Below are positions 15,425 through 23,132 of a DNA stretch of 64,000 nt, piece after piece. The position numbers and the translations under genes were made by a program. Below the pieces are notes generated by a model. The model searched no databases. It saw only the letters and a program-made list of their open reading frames with translations, and was not told the DNA's origin. Positions within the stretch are counted from its first letter, which is position 1. Each line of letters opens with the position of its first letter. Source of the DNA: Streptomyces djakartensis (GTDB lineage Bacteria; Actinomycetota; Actinomycetes; Streptomycetales; Streptomycetaceae); assembly GCF_014651075.1 (NCBI RefSeq), contig NZ_BMWE01000023.1, forward strand, positions 36,814 to 100,813, written 5' to 3'.

Positions 15425-15715
15425 GTGTCCGACTACGTCATCCGCTCCGGAGACCGTGCCGCCTTCCTGGCCGGCCTGCGGGAGTTGGTCGACTTTCTGA
15501 CTGCCAATCCGACCGCTGTCGTCCCGCGTCACGCGTCCGTCATCGTCCTGGTCGACGCCTCCGACTCCGTCGCTTGCCTCGACGGTGTGCGGTCCGTTGC
15601 TTCTCCGCTCGGTGTGCTGGCCGAGGACATCGGTCGCGGCTACTTCGACGCACGGCGCGACTTCGGACCGATCTCGTACGGCGTCGTCGGGGTTCCTCCC
15701 GAGGAACGGCAGTGA
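15425..15715 (+). CDS. AICE small hypothetical protein
   Basis: 96 residues, GTG start 12 nt after GAGAAGGGG. It is a predicted soluble alpha/beta protein with a strand HASVIVLVDASDSVACLD resembling a Rossmann-like edge but without a diagnostic motif. It is part of the element's collinear operon between the Spd-like gene and the replication genes. Function unknown. Confidence 0.55.
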   Translation: MSDYVIRSGDRAAFLAGLRELVDFLTANPTAVVPRHASVIVLVDASDSVACLDGVRSVASPLGVLAEDIGRGYFDARRDFGPISYGVVGVPPEERQ

Positions 15716-15819
15716 TCGCCCGTACGACGGGCTCCCGACGGGGCGCGAAGTCGCCAAACCCGACCCCGTCAGGAACCCACTCCATCCGCCACGTGAGCAG
15801 TGAAAGGAGCACTCACACT

Positions 15820-16080
15820 TTGTCCACCGCGCACCATTCGCGCAAATCCCCGTCCCTGGACTGCGAACTCAGGCAGCGTGACGCGCAGGTCGTGACCTGC
15901 GCCGGACGGGAACAGATCGTTCTCGTCGAACTCGACGGAACCGAGCAGTGGCTGTGTCCCGCGCACGCGGCGGCCGTCTGGCTCACGGACCCGACGCTTC
16001 GCTTCAGCGCCAAGACTCGGCCGGAGGGGATCTCGGCCGTGATGGGGCAGGCGTTCGGCGGCGGGGGTGGTCGCCGATGA
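15820..16080 (+). CDS. AICE small hypothetical protein upstream of rep
   Basis: 86 residues if the TTG at 15820 is used, favoured by AAAGGAG placed 10 nt upstream; GTG 15793 would add nine residues. Three Cys (LDCELRQ, VVTCAGR, WLCPAHA) and nearby His residues might bind a metal. The stop overlaps the ATG of the replication gene (ATGA), so the two are translationally coupled. No family recognised. Confidence 0.5.
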   Translation: MSTAHHSRKSPSLDCELRQRDAQVVTCAGREQIVLVELDGTEQWLCPAHAAAVWLTDPTLRFSAKTRPEGISAVMGQAFGGGGGRR

Positions 16081-17447
16081 CCACTGCGCTTCTGCAGGGC
16101 GTTGCGGCTCTCGTAGGCAAGGCGTCGGATCCGGAGTTCACGGCGTGGCGCCGGAACATCATCCGCCTCGGTGGCTGTACCAACCCGATTCATCTGGTCG
16201 GCGCGGCAACCGTCTACGACACGACGACCGGCGCAGCCCTTCTCTCCTACGGCTCCGACGTCTATGGAGGGCGGCTGCTCACTGCGTGCGGCAACCGGCG
16301 TGCGACGGTCTGCCCGGCCTGTTCGGCTGTGTACCGGGCGGACACGTACCAACTCGTCCGGGCCGGTCTCGTGGGAGGTAAGGAGGTGCCGGAGGCGGTA
16401 GGCGGTCACCCGCAGGTGTTCGCCACGCTCACCGCTCCCGGCTTCGGCCCGGTCCACACCCGCCGGGAACGGGACGAGCATGTGCGGGTCTGCAGGCCTC
16501 GCCGGATCGAGGAGTGTTGTCCGCACGGGAACCCGGCCGGATGCCGAGACCGGCACCCGGCGGACGATCCCCGTCTCGGGGAACCGGTCTGCCCACGCTG
16601 CTATGACTACGCGGGAGCCGTGCTGTGGCACGCGCTCGCCGGTGGGCTCTGGCACCGGTTCGGGTTGGAGCTGCGGCGGGAGGTCGCCCGGCGGGCCGGT
16701 TTGACGCGCTCGGAGTTCGGGGAGGTCGCCCGGCTCTCGTACGCGAAAGTCGCCGAGTACCAGCGGCGGGGACTAATTCACTTCCATGCCGTCATCCGGC
16801 TCGACGGTCCGGACGGCCCTGGCTCGGCTCCGCCCGGCTGGGCGACCGTGCCGCTCCTGATGGCCGCGGTACGGGCTGTTGTCGGTCGGGTGCGGCTGAG
16901 CGCTCCCGGTGCGGGCGTGGTCGGTCCGCGAGTACTGCGCTTCGGCACTCAGGTCGATGTGCGGCCGGTCACCTCATACGGACGGAGCCCGGGGGAGCGG
17001 CCCGCTTCTGCGGGGGCCGTGGCGGGCTACATCGCCAAGTACGCGACCAAGGGGGCGGAGTCCGCTGGCGCGGTGGACGGCCGCATTCATCACGCGCGAG
17101 ACATGGTCACGCTGCCCGTGCGCTCACACGTGCTGCGCATGATCAGCACGTGTTGGTGGCTCGGCGGCCTGCCGGAGTTCGAGCCGCTCGGGCTGCGCCG
17201 CTGGGCCCACATGCTCGGGTACGGCGGCCACTTCTCCACCAAGTCGCGTCGGTACTCGACGACGTTGACCGCGCTCCGGCAGGCCCGTGCCGACCATCGT
17301 GCGGAGCAACAGCGGGCCGCCCTCGGCCTGGCCGACTACCCCACGGTCACGATCGGCGAGTGGCGTTACGCCGGGCGCGGCTACTCACCGGAAGCGGCTC
17401 TCTTGGCTGCCTCGGTGCGGGAGGGCGGTGGTCTCCATGGCACGTGA
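16077..17447 (+). CDS. repSA: RepSA-like rolling-circle replication initiator
   Basis: 456 residues of the actinomycete RepSA family. The HUH metal-binding motif is HFH at residues 235-237 (RGLIHFHAVIRLDG) and the candidate nicking tyrosines are Y318 and Y322 (AGYIAKYATKG). N-terminal cysteines (C71, C79, C82, C147, C148, C172, C175) form zinc-finger-like pairs, as is usual for these proteins. It would nick the element's origin and drive rolling-circle replication after excision. ATG 16077 overlaps the upstream gene; the 3' end overlaps xis by 11 nt. Gene order rep-xis-int is the classic pSAM2 order. Confidence 0.88.
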   Translation: MTTALLQGVAALVGKASDPEFTAWRRNIIRLGGCTNPIHLVGAATVYDTTTGAALLSYGSDVYGGRLLTACGNRRATVCPACSAVYRADTYQLVRAGLVGGKEVPEAVGGHPQVFATLTAPGFGPVHTRRERDEHVRVCRPRRIEECCPHGNPAGCRDRHPADDPRLGEPVCPRCYDYAGAVLWHALAGGLWHRFGLELRREVARRAGLTRSEFGEVARLSYAKVAEYQRRGLIHFHAVIRLDGPDGPGSAPPGWATVPLLMAAVRAVVGRVRLSAPGAGVVGPRVLRFGTQVDVRPVTSYGRSPGERPASAGAVAGYIAKYATKGAESAGAVDGRIHHARDMVTLPVRSHVLRMISTCWWLGGLPEFEPLGLRRWAHMLGYGGHFSTKSRRYSTTLTALRQARADHRAEQQRAALGLADYPTVTIGEWRYAGRGYSPEAALLAASVREGGGLHGT

Positions 17448-17649
17448 CAGCCGTGCGAAGTCGGCAGAGCTGCTCACGGTCCGCCAGGTGCTCGACGAAC
17501 TGGACGGCGTCTCCCGCCGCACCTTCTACCGCTGGCGGGAACTGCGCCTCGCTCCCGTCTGTATCCGGCTGCCGAACGGGGAGCTGAGAGTTCGCCGTGA
17601 CGTGCTCGACGAGTGGCTGGAGGAGCGGGCAGAGGGGGCGGCGTCGTGA
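17437..17649 (+). CDS. xis: excisionase, MerR-like helix-turn-helix
   Basis: 70 residues. The helix-turn-helix reads LLTVRQVLDELDGVSRRTFYRWR and is followed by a wing with RLPNGELRVRRDVLDEWL, the standard layout of recombination directionality factors of the Xis/MerR-like family. It bends attachment-site DNA to favour excision by the integrase. It overlaps rep at its start and the integrase at its end (GTGA), so all three should be translated from one message. Confidence 0.85.
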   Translation: MARDSRAKSAELLTVRQVLDELDGVSRRTFYRWRELRLAPVCIRLPNGELRVRRDVLDEWLEERAEGAAS

Positions 17650-19034
17650 AGTCGTACAAGGCTTCCGTCTGGAAGCTGTCGGTCAACAAGACCACCAAGA
17701 AGCCGACCTACCTCGTGCGCTGGGCGGTCGACGGACAACGGTTCAGCGAGTCGTACAAGACCAAGACACTGGCCGACCGTTTCCGGGCCAAGCTGGTGCG
17801 CGCGCTCGACAAGGGCGAGCCGTTCGACACCGTCACCGGTCTGCCCGACTCGCTGCGCGGCGGCAAGGCGGCGCTGTCCTTCCTCGACCTGGCGGTGAGG
17901 TACGTGGACGCCCGGTGGGCGGAGGCGTCCGCCAAGCAGCGGGACAGCATGACCGATTCGCTGGCGACGGTCGTTCCCGTTCTGGTGAAGCCGGGGCGGG
18001 GGCGGCCCGCTCCCGAGGTGCTGCGGCGTGCGCTGCGGTCGTACGTCCTGCCTGTGCCTCGTAGGAAGCGGGAGCGGCCGGAGGAGATCAGTGCGGCGGC
18101 GAAGTGGATCGAGAAGGCGTCGCTGCCGGTGGCGGAGTTGCAGGAGATCACCCGTGCGCACGACCTAATCGATGCGCTGAGTCGGCGGCTGGACGGCAAG
18201 CCTGCGGCGACGCAGACCTACCGGCGGCGGCGCGCCGTGGTCTTCAACGCGCTTGAGTACGCCGTGGAACTGGAGTACCTGCCCTCCAACCCGTTGAGCA
18301 GGGTCCGGCGTAAGCGGGGCAAGCGCGCGTTGCAGGAGGTTGACCGCCGGGTGGTCGTCAACCCTCGGCAGGCACGGGAACTGCTGACCGCGCTCACGTA
18401 CGTGGGTGGCTACGACCGGGCGAGCGGCCGGCGGCTACGGGCGTTCTTCGGGTGCTTGTACTACGCGGCCATGCGACCTGGGGAGGCCCTCGGCCTTCGC
18501 CGCTCCGACTGCACGCTTCCGGCGTCAGGCTGGGGCCGCATAGAGCTGGCGGAGACCCGCCCCACGGCAGGTAAGGCGTGGACGGACTCCGGGGAGGCAC
18601 ACGATCGGCGCGGCCTGAAGCAGCGGTCCCACGGGGAGGTACGGACCGTGCCGATTCCGCCTCCGCTGGTGCGGCTGCTCCGCGAGCACCTGGAGGAGTT
18701 CGGCACGGCGAAGGACGGCCGGCTGTTCTCCAGTGAGCGGGGCAACGTGATCGCGGCGTCCTCGTACTCTCGAGCGTGGAAACAGGCGCGAGAACTGGCG
18801 CTCGTGCCCGATCAAGTGTCCTCGGTCCTGGCCTTCCGGCCGTACGACCTCCGGCACGCGGGCGTCTCCCAGTGGCTCAACTCCGGAGTGCCGGCGCCGG
18901 AGGTCGCCGCTCGTGCGGGCCACTCGGTGGACGTGCTGCTGAAGATCTACGCCAAGTGCATCGACGGCCAGGAGCAGGAGATGAACGACCGCATCATGCA
19001 AGGGCTGGGGGAGAGGGACGAACCTACGGACTGA
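17646..19034 (+). CDS. int: tyrosine site-specific integrase
   Basis: 462 residues from GTG 17646. The N-terminal arm-binding part is followed by a SAM-like core-binding region (to about 215) and the catalytic domain: R277 (YAAMRPGEALGL), R403-H404 (YDLRHAG), H426 (ARAGHS) and the nucleophile Y435 (LKIYAKC). The first His of the usual HxxR box is Tyr, as in many actinobacterial integrases. It catalyses integration into, and with Xis excision from, the adjacent tRNA-Arg gene. The gene ends 262 bp from the tRNA 3' end. Confidence 0.92.
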   Translation: MKSYKASVWKLSVNKTTKKPTYLVRWAVDGQRFSESYKTKTLADRFRAKLVRALDKGEPFDTVTGLPDSLRGGKAALSFLDLAVRYVDARWAEASAKQRDSMTDSLATVVPVLVKPGRGRPAPEVLRRALRSYVLPVPRRKRERPEEISAAAKWIEKASLPVAELQEITRAHDLIDALSRRLDGKPAATQTYRRRRAVVFNALEYAVELEYLPSNPLSRVRRKRGKRALQEVDRRVVVNPRQARELLTALTYVGGYDRASGRRLRAFFGCLYYAAMRPGEALGLRRSDCTLPASGWGRIELAETRPTAGKAWTDSGEAHDRRGLKQRSHGEVRTVPIPPPLVRLLREHLEEFGTAKDGRLFSSERGNVIAASSYSRAWKQARELALVPDQVSSVLAFRPYDLRHAGVSQWLNSGVPAPEVAARAGHSVDVLLKIYAKCIDGQEQEMNDRIMQGLGERDEPTD

Positions 19035-19058
19035 CAGCCGACCATGACCGACCGACCC

Positions 19059-19088
19059 AAGCCCCGGACCGTAAGAGGTCCGGGGCTT
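19059..19088 (+). terminator. terminator after the integrase gene
   Basis: A 12-bp perfect stem (AAGCCCCGGACC with its complement) around loop GTAAGA, 25 bp after the int stop codon, ending in CTTCGG. Confidence 0.85.
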
Positions 19089-19237
19089 CGGCCTGCCCAC
19101 GGGTGGTCCACAGGGCTACTCTCAAGGTCGGCGAAACGGCTTGTGACCAGCAGCGAAGCCCTCCAAGATCAACACGCTATTACAACGTGATCACTGGCAA
19201 ACAGCTGCTTCCGGCGGCATTCGCCTGCACACACAAC

Positions 19238-19277
19238 AAGACCCCGCACTCAGCAAACGCGCTGATGGCGGGGTCTT
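19238..19277 (-). terminator. terminator downstream of tRNA-Arg
   Basis: AAGACCCCGC at 19238-19247 pairs with GCGGGGTCTT at 19268-19277, with an inner TCAGC/GCTGA stem. It lies 18 bp past the tRNA 3' end. A short 7-bp hairpin (GCACTTC/GAAGTGC, 19281-19287 with 19292-19298) touches the tRNA 3' end itself. Confidence 0.75.
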
Positions 19278-19295
19278 TAGGCACTTCCTGCGAAG

Positions 19296-19367
19296 TGCCC
19301 CCGGCAGGATTCGAACCTGCGCACACGGCTCCGGAGGCCGTTGCTCTATCCCCTGAGCTACGGGGGC
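19296..19367 (-). tRNA. tRNA-Arg (anticodon CCG)
   Basis: A 72-nt cloverleaf: acceptor arm GCCCCCG/CGGGGGC, D arm GCTC/GAGC, anticodon arm ACGGC-CTCCGGA-GCCGT giving anticodon CCG, T arm GCAGG-TTCGAAT-CCTGC, discriminator A. No CCA is encoded. The 3' end faces the integrase, so this gene is the likely integration target, with the attachment core inside its 3' half. A possible promoter on the minus strand is ATGACC (complement of 19423-19428), 16 bp, TAGTGT (complement of 19401-19406). Confidence 0.96.
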
Positions 19368-19529
19368 GTGTCGGTCGCGTTGCTCGCGGCGACGGGTAGA
19401 ACACTACCAGCTCTCCTCGGGTGGTCATGAACGGGTTTCCGCAGCCGGGGAGGGTGTGTGGGTCGCCCCCGCGGGGTGGAAGTGGGGAAAACCCGGACGC
19501 GGTGGCCGGGGTCGACCTACTCTCGAGTT

Positions 19530-20024
19530 GTGCCAGGCGCGTCGGGCCGGGTGCTTGTTGTGGACGACAACAAGGTCATCCGGCAGTTGATCAGGGTCAA
19601 CCTCGAGCTTGAGGGGCTGGAGGTCGTGACCGCGGCCGATGGTGCCGAGTGTCTTGATGTCATCCATCAGGTGCGGCCCGATGTCGTGACCCTCGATGTC
19701 GTCATGCCCCGACTGGATGGACTCCGCACCGCCGCACGCCTGCGGGAGGATCCGCGCACCCGTGACGTGCCGCTCGCGATCGTCAGCGCGTGCAGTCGGC
19801 ATGAGGTCGAGGCCGGGCTCGAGGTGGGCGTCGACGCCTTCCTCGCCAAGCCTTTCGAGCCGAGCGAACTCGTCGGTATGGTGCGGCAGTTGATCGAGCG
19901 GGAGCGGAACCCGCAGGGGCAGGGGCAGGGGAGCGAGGGTGGTGTTCCTGGCGGCGGCGCGGCCGCGTTCGGCCCCGTCGTCGGTGCGGAGGAGGCCCAG
20001 CGGGCCGGCAGTGCCGGCGGCTGA
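19530..20024 (+). CDS. stand-alone response regulator receiver protein
   Basis: 164 residues from GTG 19530; the codons upstream are not receiver-like. It is a complete CheY-type receiver: acidic pair in VLVVDDN, phosphoacceptor Asp in VTLDVVMPRLDG, Ser in AIVSACS and the conserved Lys in FLAKPFEPSEL. After residue 120 there is a Gly/Gln-rich disordered tail and no output domain. It is conserved at this place next to nrtL-lysA in Streptomyces. Partner kinase unknown. Confidence 0.85.
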   Translation: MPGASGRVLVVDDNKVIRQLIRVNLELEGLEVVTAADGAECLDVIHQVRPDVVTLDVVMPRLDGLRTAARLREDPRTRDVPLAIVSACSRHEVEAGLEVGVDAFLAKPFEPSELVGMVRQLIERERNPQGQGQGSEGGVPGGGAAAFGPVVGAEEAQRAGSAGG

Positions 20025-20138
20025 CCGATCAGTCCGGTCGCTCCCTCGCCTGACGGTTCAGTCCGGTCGCTCCCTCGCCTGACGGTTCAGTCCGGTCACT
20101 CCGTCGCCTGACGGTTCAGTCCGGTCACTCCGTCGGCG
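20021..20138 (+). repeat. minisatellite, 29-bp unit, about four copies
   Basis: Four tandem copies of a 29-bp unit built on CTCCCTCGCCTGACGGTTCA then GTCCGGTCG, with few substitutions, between the response regulator stop and nrtL. Confidence 0.9.
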
Positions 20139-20192
20139 GGAAGTCTCCTCCCGCCCGGCCCCGGCCGTGGAGGCATGCACGCCCCGTCCGAA

Positions 20193-20305
20193 CCGATCAC
20201 CCCGTGGGGAGAGCCGGTCAAGTCCGATCGCCCCGTGGAGGGAGCCGGTCAAGACCGATCGCCCCGTGGAGGGAGCCGGTCAAGTCCGATCACCCCGTGG
20301 AGGCG
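20193..20305 (+). repeat. minisatellite, 31-bp unit, about four copies
   Basis: Copies begin CCGATC at 20193, 20224, 20255 and 20286, each followed by GCCCCGTGGAGGGAGCCGGT and CAAG. The sequence differs from the neighbouring 29-bp array. Together the two arrays fill most of the 390 bp between 20025 and 20415. Confidence 0.9.
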
Positions 20306-20415
20306 GACCCGTCCAGCCCGTCGCCGCCCCCCCGCAGGCACCGCCCCGTCCACATCCCGGACCGCCAAGAAACCGGTTCGCATACCCACCCCCTTCCTCC
20401 CATACGCTTGTCCCC

Positions 20416-21531
20416 GTGACCCCAGTCGAGCTCTCCCGCACCGTGCTGCATGCCGTGCGTCGCGCTGTCGACGAGGGTGAGCTGAGGGTGAGTGTGCCGG
20501 AGCGGGCCGTGGTCACTGTGCCGGGGCCCGGGGGCTGCGGGGACTACGCCACCAACATCGCCCTCCAGCTGGCCGGCGCGGCAGGGCAGCCGCCGTTGCG
20601 TGTGGCCGAGATTCTGAGGTCGCGGCTGGTGGACGAGCCGTCCGTCAGCGATGTCGTCGTCACGGGACCCGGTTTCCTCAACCTCAGTCTCCAGGGGGCG
20701 GCCTCCGCCGGGATCGTCGACGAGATCCTGCGGCGCGGGCTGCGGTACGGGCACGCCGATGCGGCCGGCGGGAGCGTGGTCCGGCTGCGGTGCGCGGCAG
20801 ACGTGCGTGCCGTGGTGGTCGCGGACTCCGTGGCCCGCGTGCTGCGCAGTCAGGGCGACTCCGTGCGGATCACGTGCGACGGCCGGCCCGCGCCGGAGTG
20901 GGGATCCCTCCTCGGCGTGGACCTCGAGGACTCAGGGGCGCCCCCGGGTCCCACCGGCCTCCCGGGCCTCCCCGGCGCTCCAGGCCAAGGCGGCCTACCT
21001 GACGTCCCCGACCTGCCCCACCTCGACGTCACCGTCCGTCCCGTCCCCGCCTCCGGTGACCCCCTGCCCCTCGGCCGGGACGCCGCACGCTGGGCGCTGC
21101 TCCACCCCGCCGGTCACGACCGGCCCCACATCACCGGCGACCATCTGGTGCAGCGGGAGTCCAACCCCCTCTTCCGCGTCCGGTACGCCCACGCCCGCAC
21201 CCGGGCCCTCCTGCACAATGCCGCCGACCTCGGATTCCAGTCCGAGCCCGGCCCCGTGCACGACAGCGACGCCACCGCGCTGGTCGCCGCACTCGGCGAC
21301 CACCCCCGCGTCCTTGCCGCCGCCGCCTCGCACCGCACCCCCGACCGCCTGGCCCGGCACCTCGTCAGCGTCGCCGATGCCACGCTGCCCCTGCTCCCCG
21401 CCGTGCTGCCCCTCGGCGAGGAGAAACCCTCGGCCGCCCACCGTGCCCGGCTCGCCCTCGCCGAAGCGGCCGGGACGGTGCTGGCCGGCGGCCTGTCCCT
21501 GCTCGGCATCGACGCACCCCACCATCTCTGA
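20416..21531 (+). CDS. nrtL: ArgS-related anticodon-binding protein NrtL
   Basis: 371 residues, GTG start. It carries an N-terminal region like the arginyl-tRNA synthetase additional domain (GDYATNIALQLAGAAG, then GPGFLNLSL) and a C-terminal DALR-type anticodon-binding helix bundle (NPLFRVRYAHARTRALL, residues about 250-370). The class I catalytic core with HIGH and KMSK is missing; instead there is a short divergent region and a collagen-like linker, PGPTGLPGLPGAPGQGGLP. It cannot be an active synthetase. It sits 14 bp before lysA, the position of argS in the argS-lysA operon of corynebacteria, so it is probably a relic argS recruited to another role. Confidence 0.85.
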   Translation: MTPVELSRTVLHAVRRAVDEGELRVSVPERAVVTVPGPGGCGDYATNIALQLAGAAGQPPLRVAEILRSRLVDEPSVSDVVVTGPGFLNLSLQGAASAGIVDEILRRGLRYGHADAAGGSVVRLRCAADVRAVVVADSVARVLRSQGDSVRITCDGRPAPEWGSLLGVDLEDSGAPPGPTGLPGLPGAPGQGGLPDVPDLPHLDVTVRPVPASGDPLPLGRDAARWALLHPAGHDRPHITGDHLVQRESNPLFRVRYAHARTRALLHNAADLGFQSEPGPVHDSDATALVAALGDHPRVLAAAASHRTPDRLARHLVSVADATLPLLPAVLPLGEEKPSAAHRARLALAEAAGTVLAGGLSLLGIDAPHHL

Positions 21532-21545
21532 GAGAGCACCCGAGA

Positions 21546-22937
21546 ATGAGCCGTTCCGCACACCCCGCCGGGCCCCGTCACGCCGATGTCCTTCCCGAGG
21601 GCCACTACTCCGCCCCGCCCGCCGACCTCAACGCCTTGGACCCCAAGGTCTGGGCGCAGACCGTGACGCGCGACGAGGACGGTGCCGTCACCGTCGGCGG
21701 GCTTCCCGTCACGCGGCTCGCCGAGGAGTTCGGCACCCCCGCCTACATCCTCGACGAGGCCGACTTCCGCTCCCGGGCCCGGGCGTGGCGGAACGCCTTC
21801 GGCCAGGACGCCGACGTGTTCTACGCCGGGAAGGCGTTCCTCTCCCGTGCCGTCGTGCGCTGGCTGGACGAGGAAGGTCTGAACGTCGACGTCTGCTCCG
21901 GCGGCGAGCTGGCCACCGCCCTGTCCGCCGGCATGCCCGCCGAGCGCATCGCCTTCCACGGCAACAACAAGTCCGTCGACGAGATCACCCGGGCCGTCGA
22001 GGCCGGTGTGGGGCACATCGTGCTCGACTCCTTCCAGGAGATCGCCCGCGTCGCCCACATCGCGCAGAGCCTCGGGAAGCGCCAGAAGGTTCTGATCCGG
22101 ATCACCGTGGGCGTCGAGGCCCACACCCACGAGTTCATCGCCACGGCCCACGAGGACCAGAAGTTCGGCATCCCGCTGGCCGGCGGGCAGGCCGCCGAGG
22201 CAGTGCGCCGGGCCCTGAAGCTGGACGGTCTGGAGCTCGTCGGTATCCACAGCCACATCGGGTCGCAGATCTTCGACATGTCCGGGTTCGAGGTCGCCGC
22301 CCACCGGGTGGTCGGGCTGCTCAAGGACATCCGCGACGAGCACGGCGTCGAACTGCCCGAGATCGACCTCGGTGGCGGACTGGGCATCGCGTACACGAGT
22401 GACGACGACCCGCGTGAGCCGCACGAGATCGCCAAGGCGCTCAACGAGATCGTCACCAGGGAGTGCGAGATCGCCAAGCTGCGCACGCCCCGCATCTCCG
22501 TCGAGCCCGGTCGCGCCATCGTCGGTCCCACCGCCTTCACGCTCTACGAGGTCGGCACCGTCAAGCCCCTCGACGGGCTGCGGACGTACGTCTCCGTCGA
22601 CGGCGGCATGTCGGACAACATCCGCACCGCGCTGTACGACGCCGAGTACAGCGTCGCGCTGGTCTCCCGCGCCTCCGACGCCGAGCCGATGCTCGCCCGG
22701 GTCGTCGGCAAGCACTGCGAAAGCGGGGACATCGTGGTCAAGGACGCCTTCCTGCCGGCCGACCTGGCACCGGGTGACCTCATCGCCGTGCCGGCCACCG
22801 GCGCGTACTGCCGGTCCATGGCCAGCAACTACAACCACGTGCCGCGGCCCCCGGTCGTCGCCGTGCATGAGGGCGAGGCCCGGGTGATCGTTCGCCGGGA
22901 GACCGAGGAGGACCTGCTGCGTCTCGACGTCGGCTGA
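21546..22937 (+). CDS. lysA: diaminopimelate decarboxylase
   Basis: 463 residues; converts meso-diaminopimelate to L-lysine, the last step of lysine synthesis. The fold-type III PLP enzyme motifs are all visible: PLP-binding K96 (FYAGKAF), HSHIGSQI, the phosphate-binding GGGLGIAY, EPGRAIVG, the active-site Cys in KHCESGD, and AYCRSMASNYN near the C terminus. It follows nrtL closely and may be co-transcribed with it. The N-terminal 35-residue extension is usual in Streptomyces. Confidence 0.95.
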   Translation: MSRSAHPAGPRHADVLPEGHYSAPPADLNALDPKVWAQTVTRDEDGAVTVGGLPVTRLAEEFGTPAYILDEADFRSRARAWRNAFGQDADVFYAGKAFLSRAVVRWLDEEGLNVDVCSGGELATALSAGMPAERIAFHGNNKSVDEITRAVEAGVGHIVLDSFQEIARVAHIAQSLGKRQKVLIRITVGVEAHTHEFIATAHEDQKFGIPLAGGQAAEAVRRALKLDGLELVGIHSHIGSQIFDMSGFEVAAHRVVGLLKDIRDEHGVELPEIDLGGGLGIAYTSDDDPREPHEIAKALNEIVTRECEIAKLRTPRISVEPGRAIVGPTAFTLYEVGTVKPLDGLRTYVSVDGGMSDNIRTALYDAEYSVALVSRASDAEPMLARVVGKHCESGDIVVKDAFLPADLAPGDLIAVPATGAYCRSMASNYNHVPRPPVVAVHEGEARVIVRRETEEDLLRLDVG

Positions 22938-22943
22938 GCCGGA

Positions 22944-23003
22944 CCGACGGAGGGGCCGACGGAGGGCCCGCCGGAGGGCCCAACGGAGGGGCCGACGGTG
23001 GGG
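22944..23003 (+). repeat. short tandem repeat after lysA, 12-13-bp units
   Basis: About five degenerate copies of CCGACGGAGGGG immediately after lysA and before its terminator. Confidence 0.6.
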
Positions 23004-23028
23004 CGGAAGATCTCCTGTCTTCCGCCCC
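23000..23028 (+). terminator. terminator between lysA and hom
   Basis: An 11-bp perfect stem, GGGGCGGAAGA at 23000-23010 and TCTTCCGCCCC at 23018-23028, with a 7-nt loop. Confidence 0.8.
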
Positions 23029-23047
23029 CGTGCAAATGAAATAGATA
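23020..23047 (+). promoter_or_regulatory. possible hom promoter
   Basis: TTCCGC at 23020-23025, a 16-bp spacer and TAGATA at 23042-23047 lie 86 bp before the hom ATG. The AT-rich patch is unusual for this region. The -35 overlaps the lysA terminator arm. Confidence 0.4.
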
Positions 23048-23132
23048 TCTCAGGATCCGGACGAAGGGCAGAAACTCCCGTCCGGTGAGTGAGACTGGTG
23101 CAACCGTAGACGGTATGAGGAAACGAGGTCGG

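Noticed and set aside
16625..17587. 320-codon plus-strand frame overlapping rep
   Set aside because: Arg/Gly/Ala-rich shadow in the wrong frame relative to RepSA, which has the HUH motif and catalytic Tyr.
20167..20415. N-terminal extension of NrtL through the 31-bp repeats
   Set aside because: The frame is open but consists of translated minisatellite; GTG 20416 matches where the ArgS-like sequence begins.
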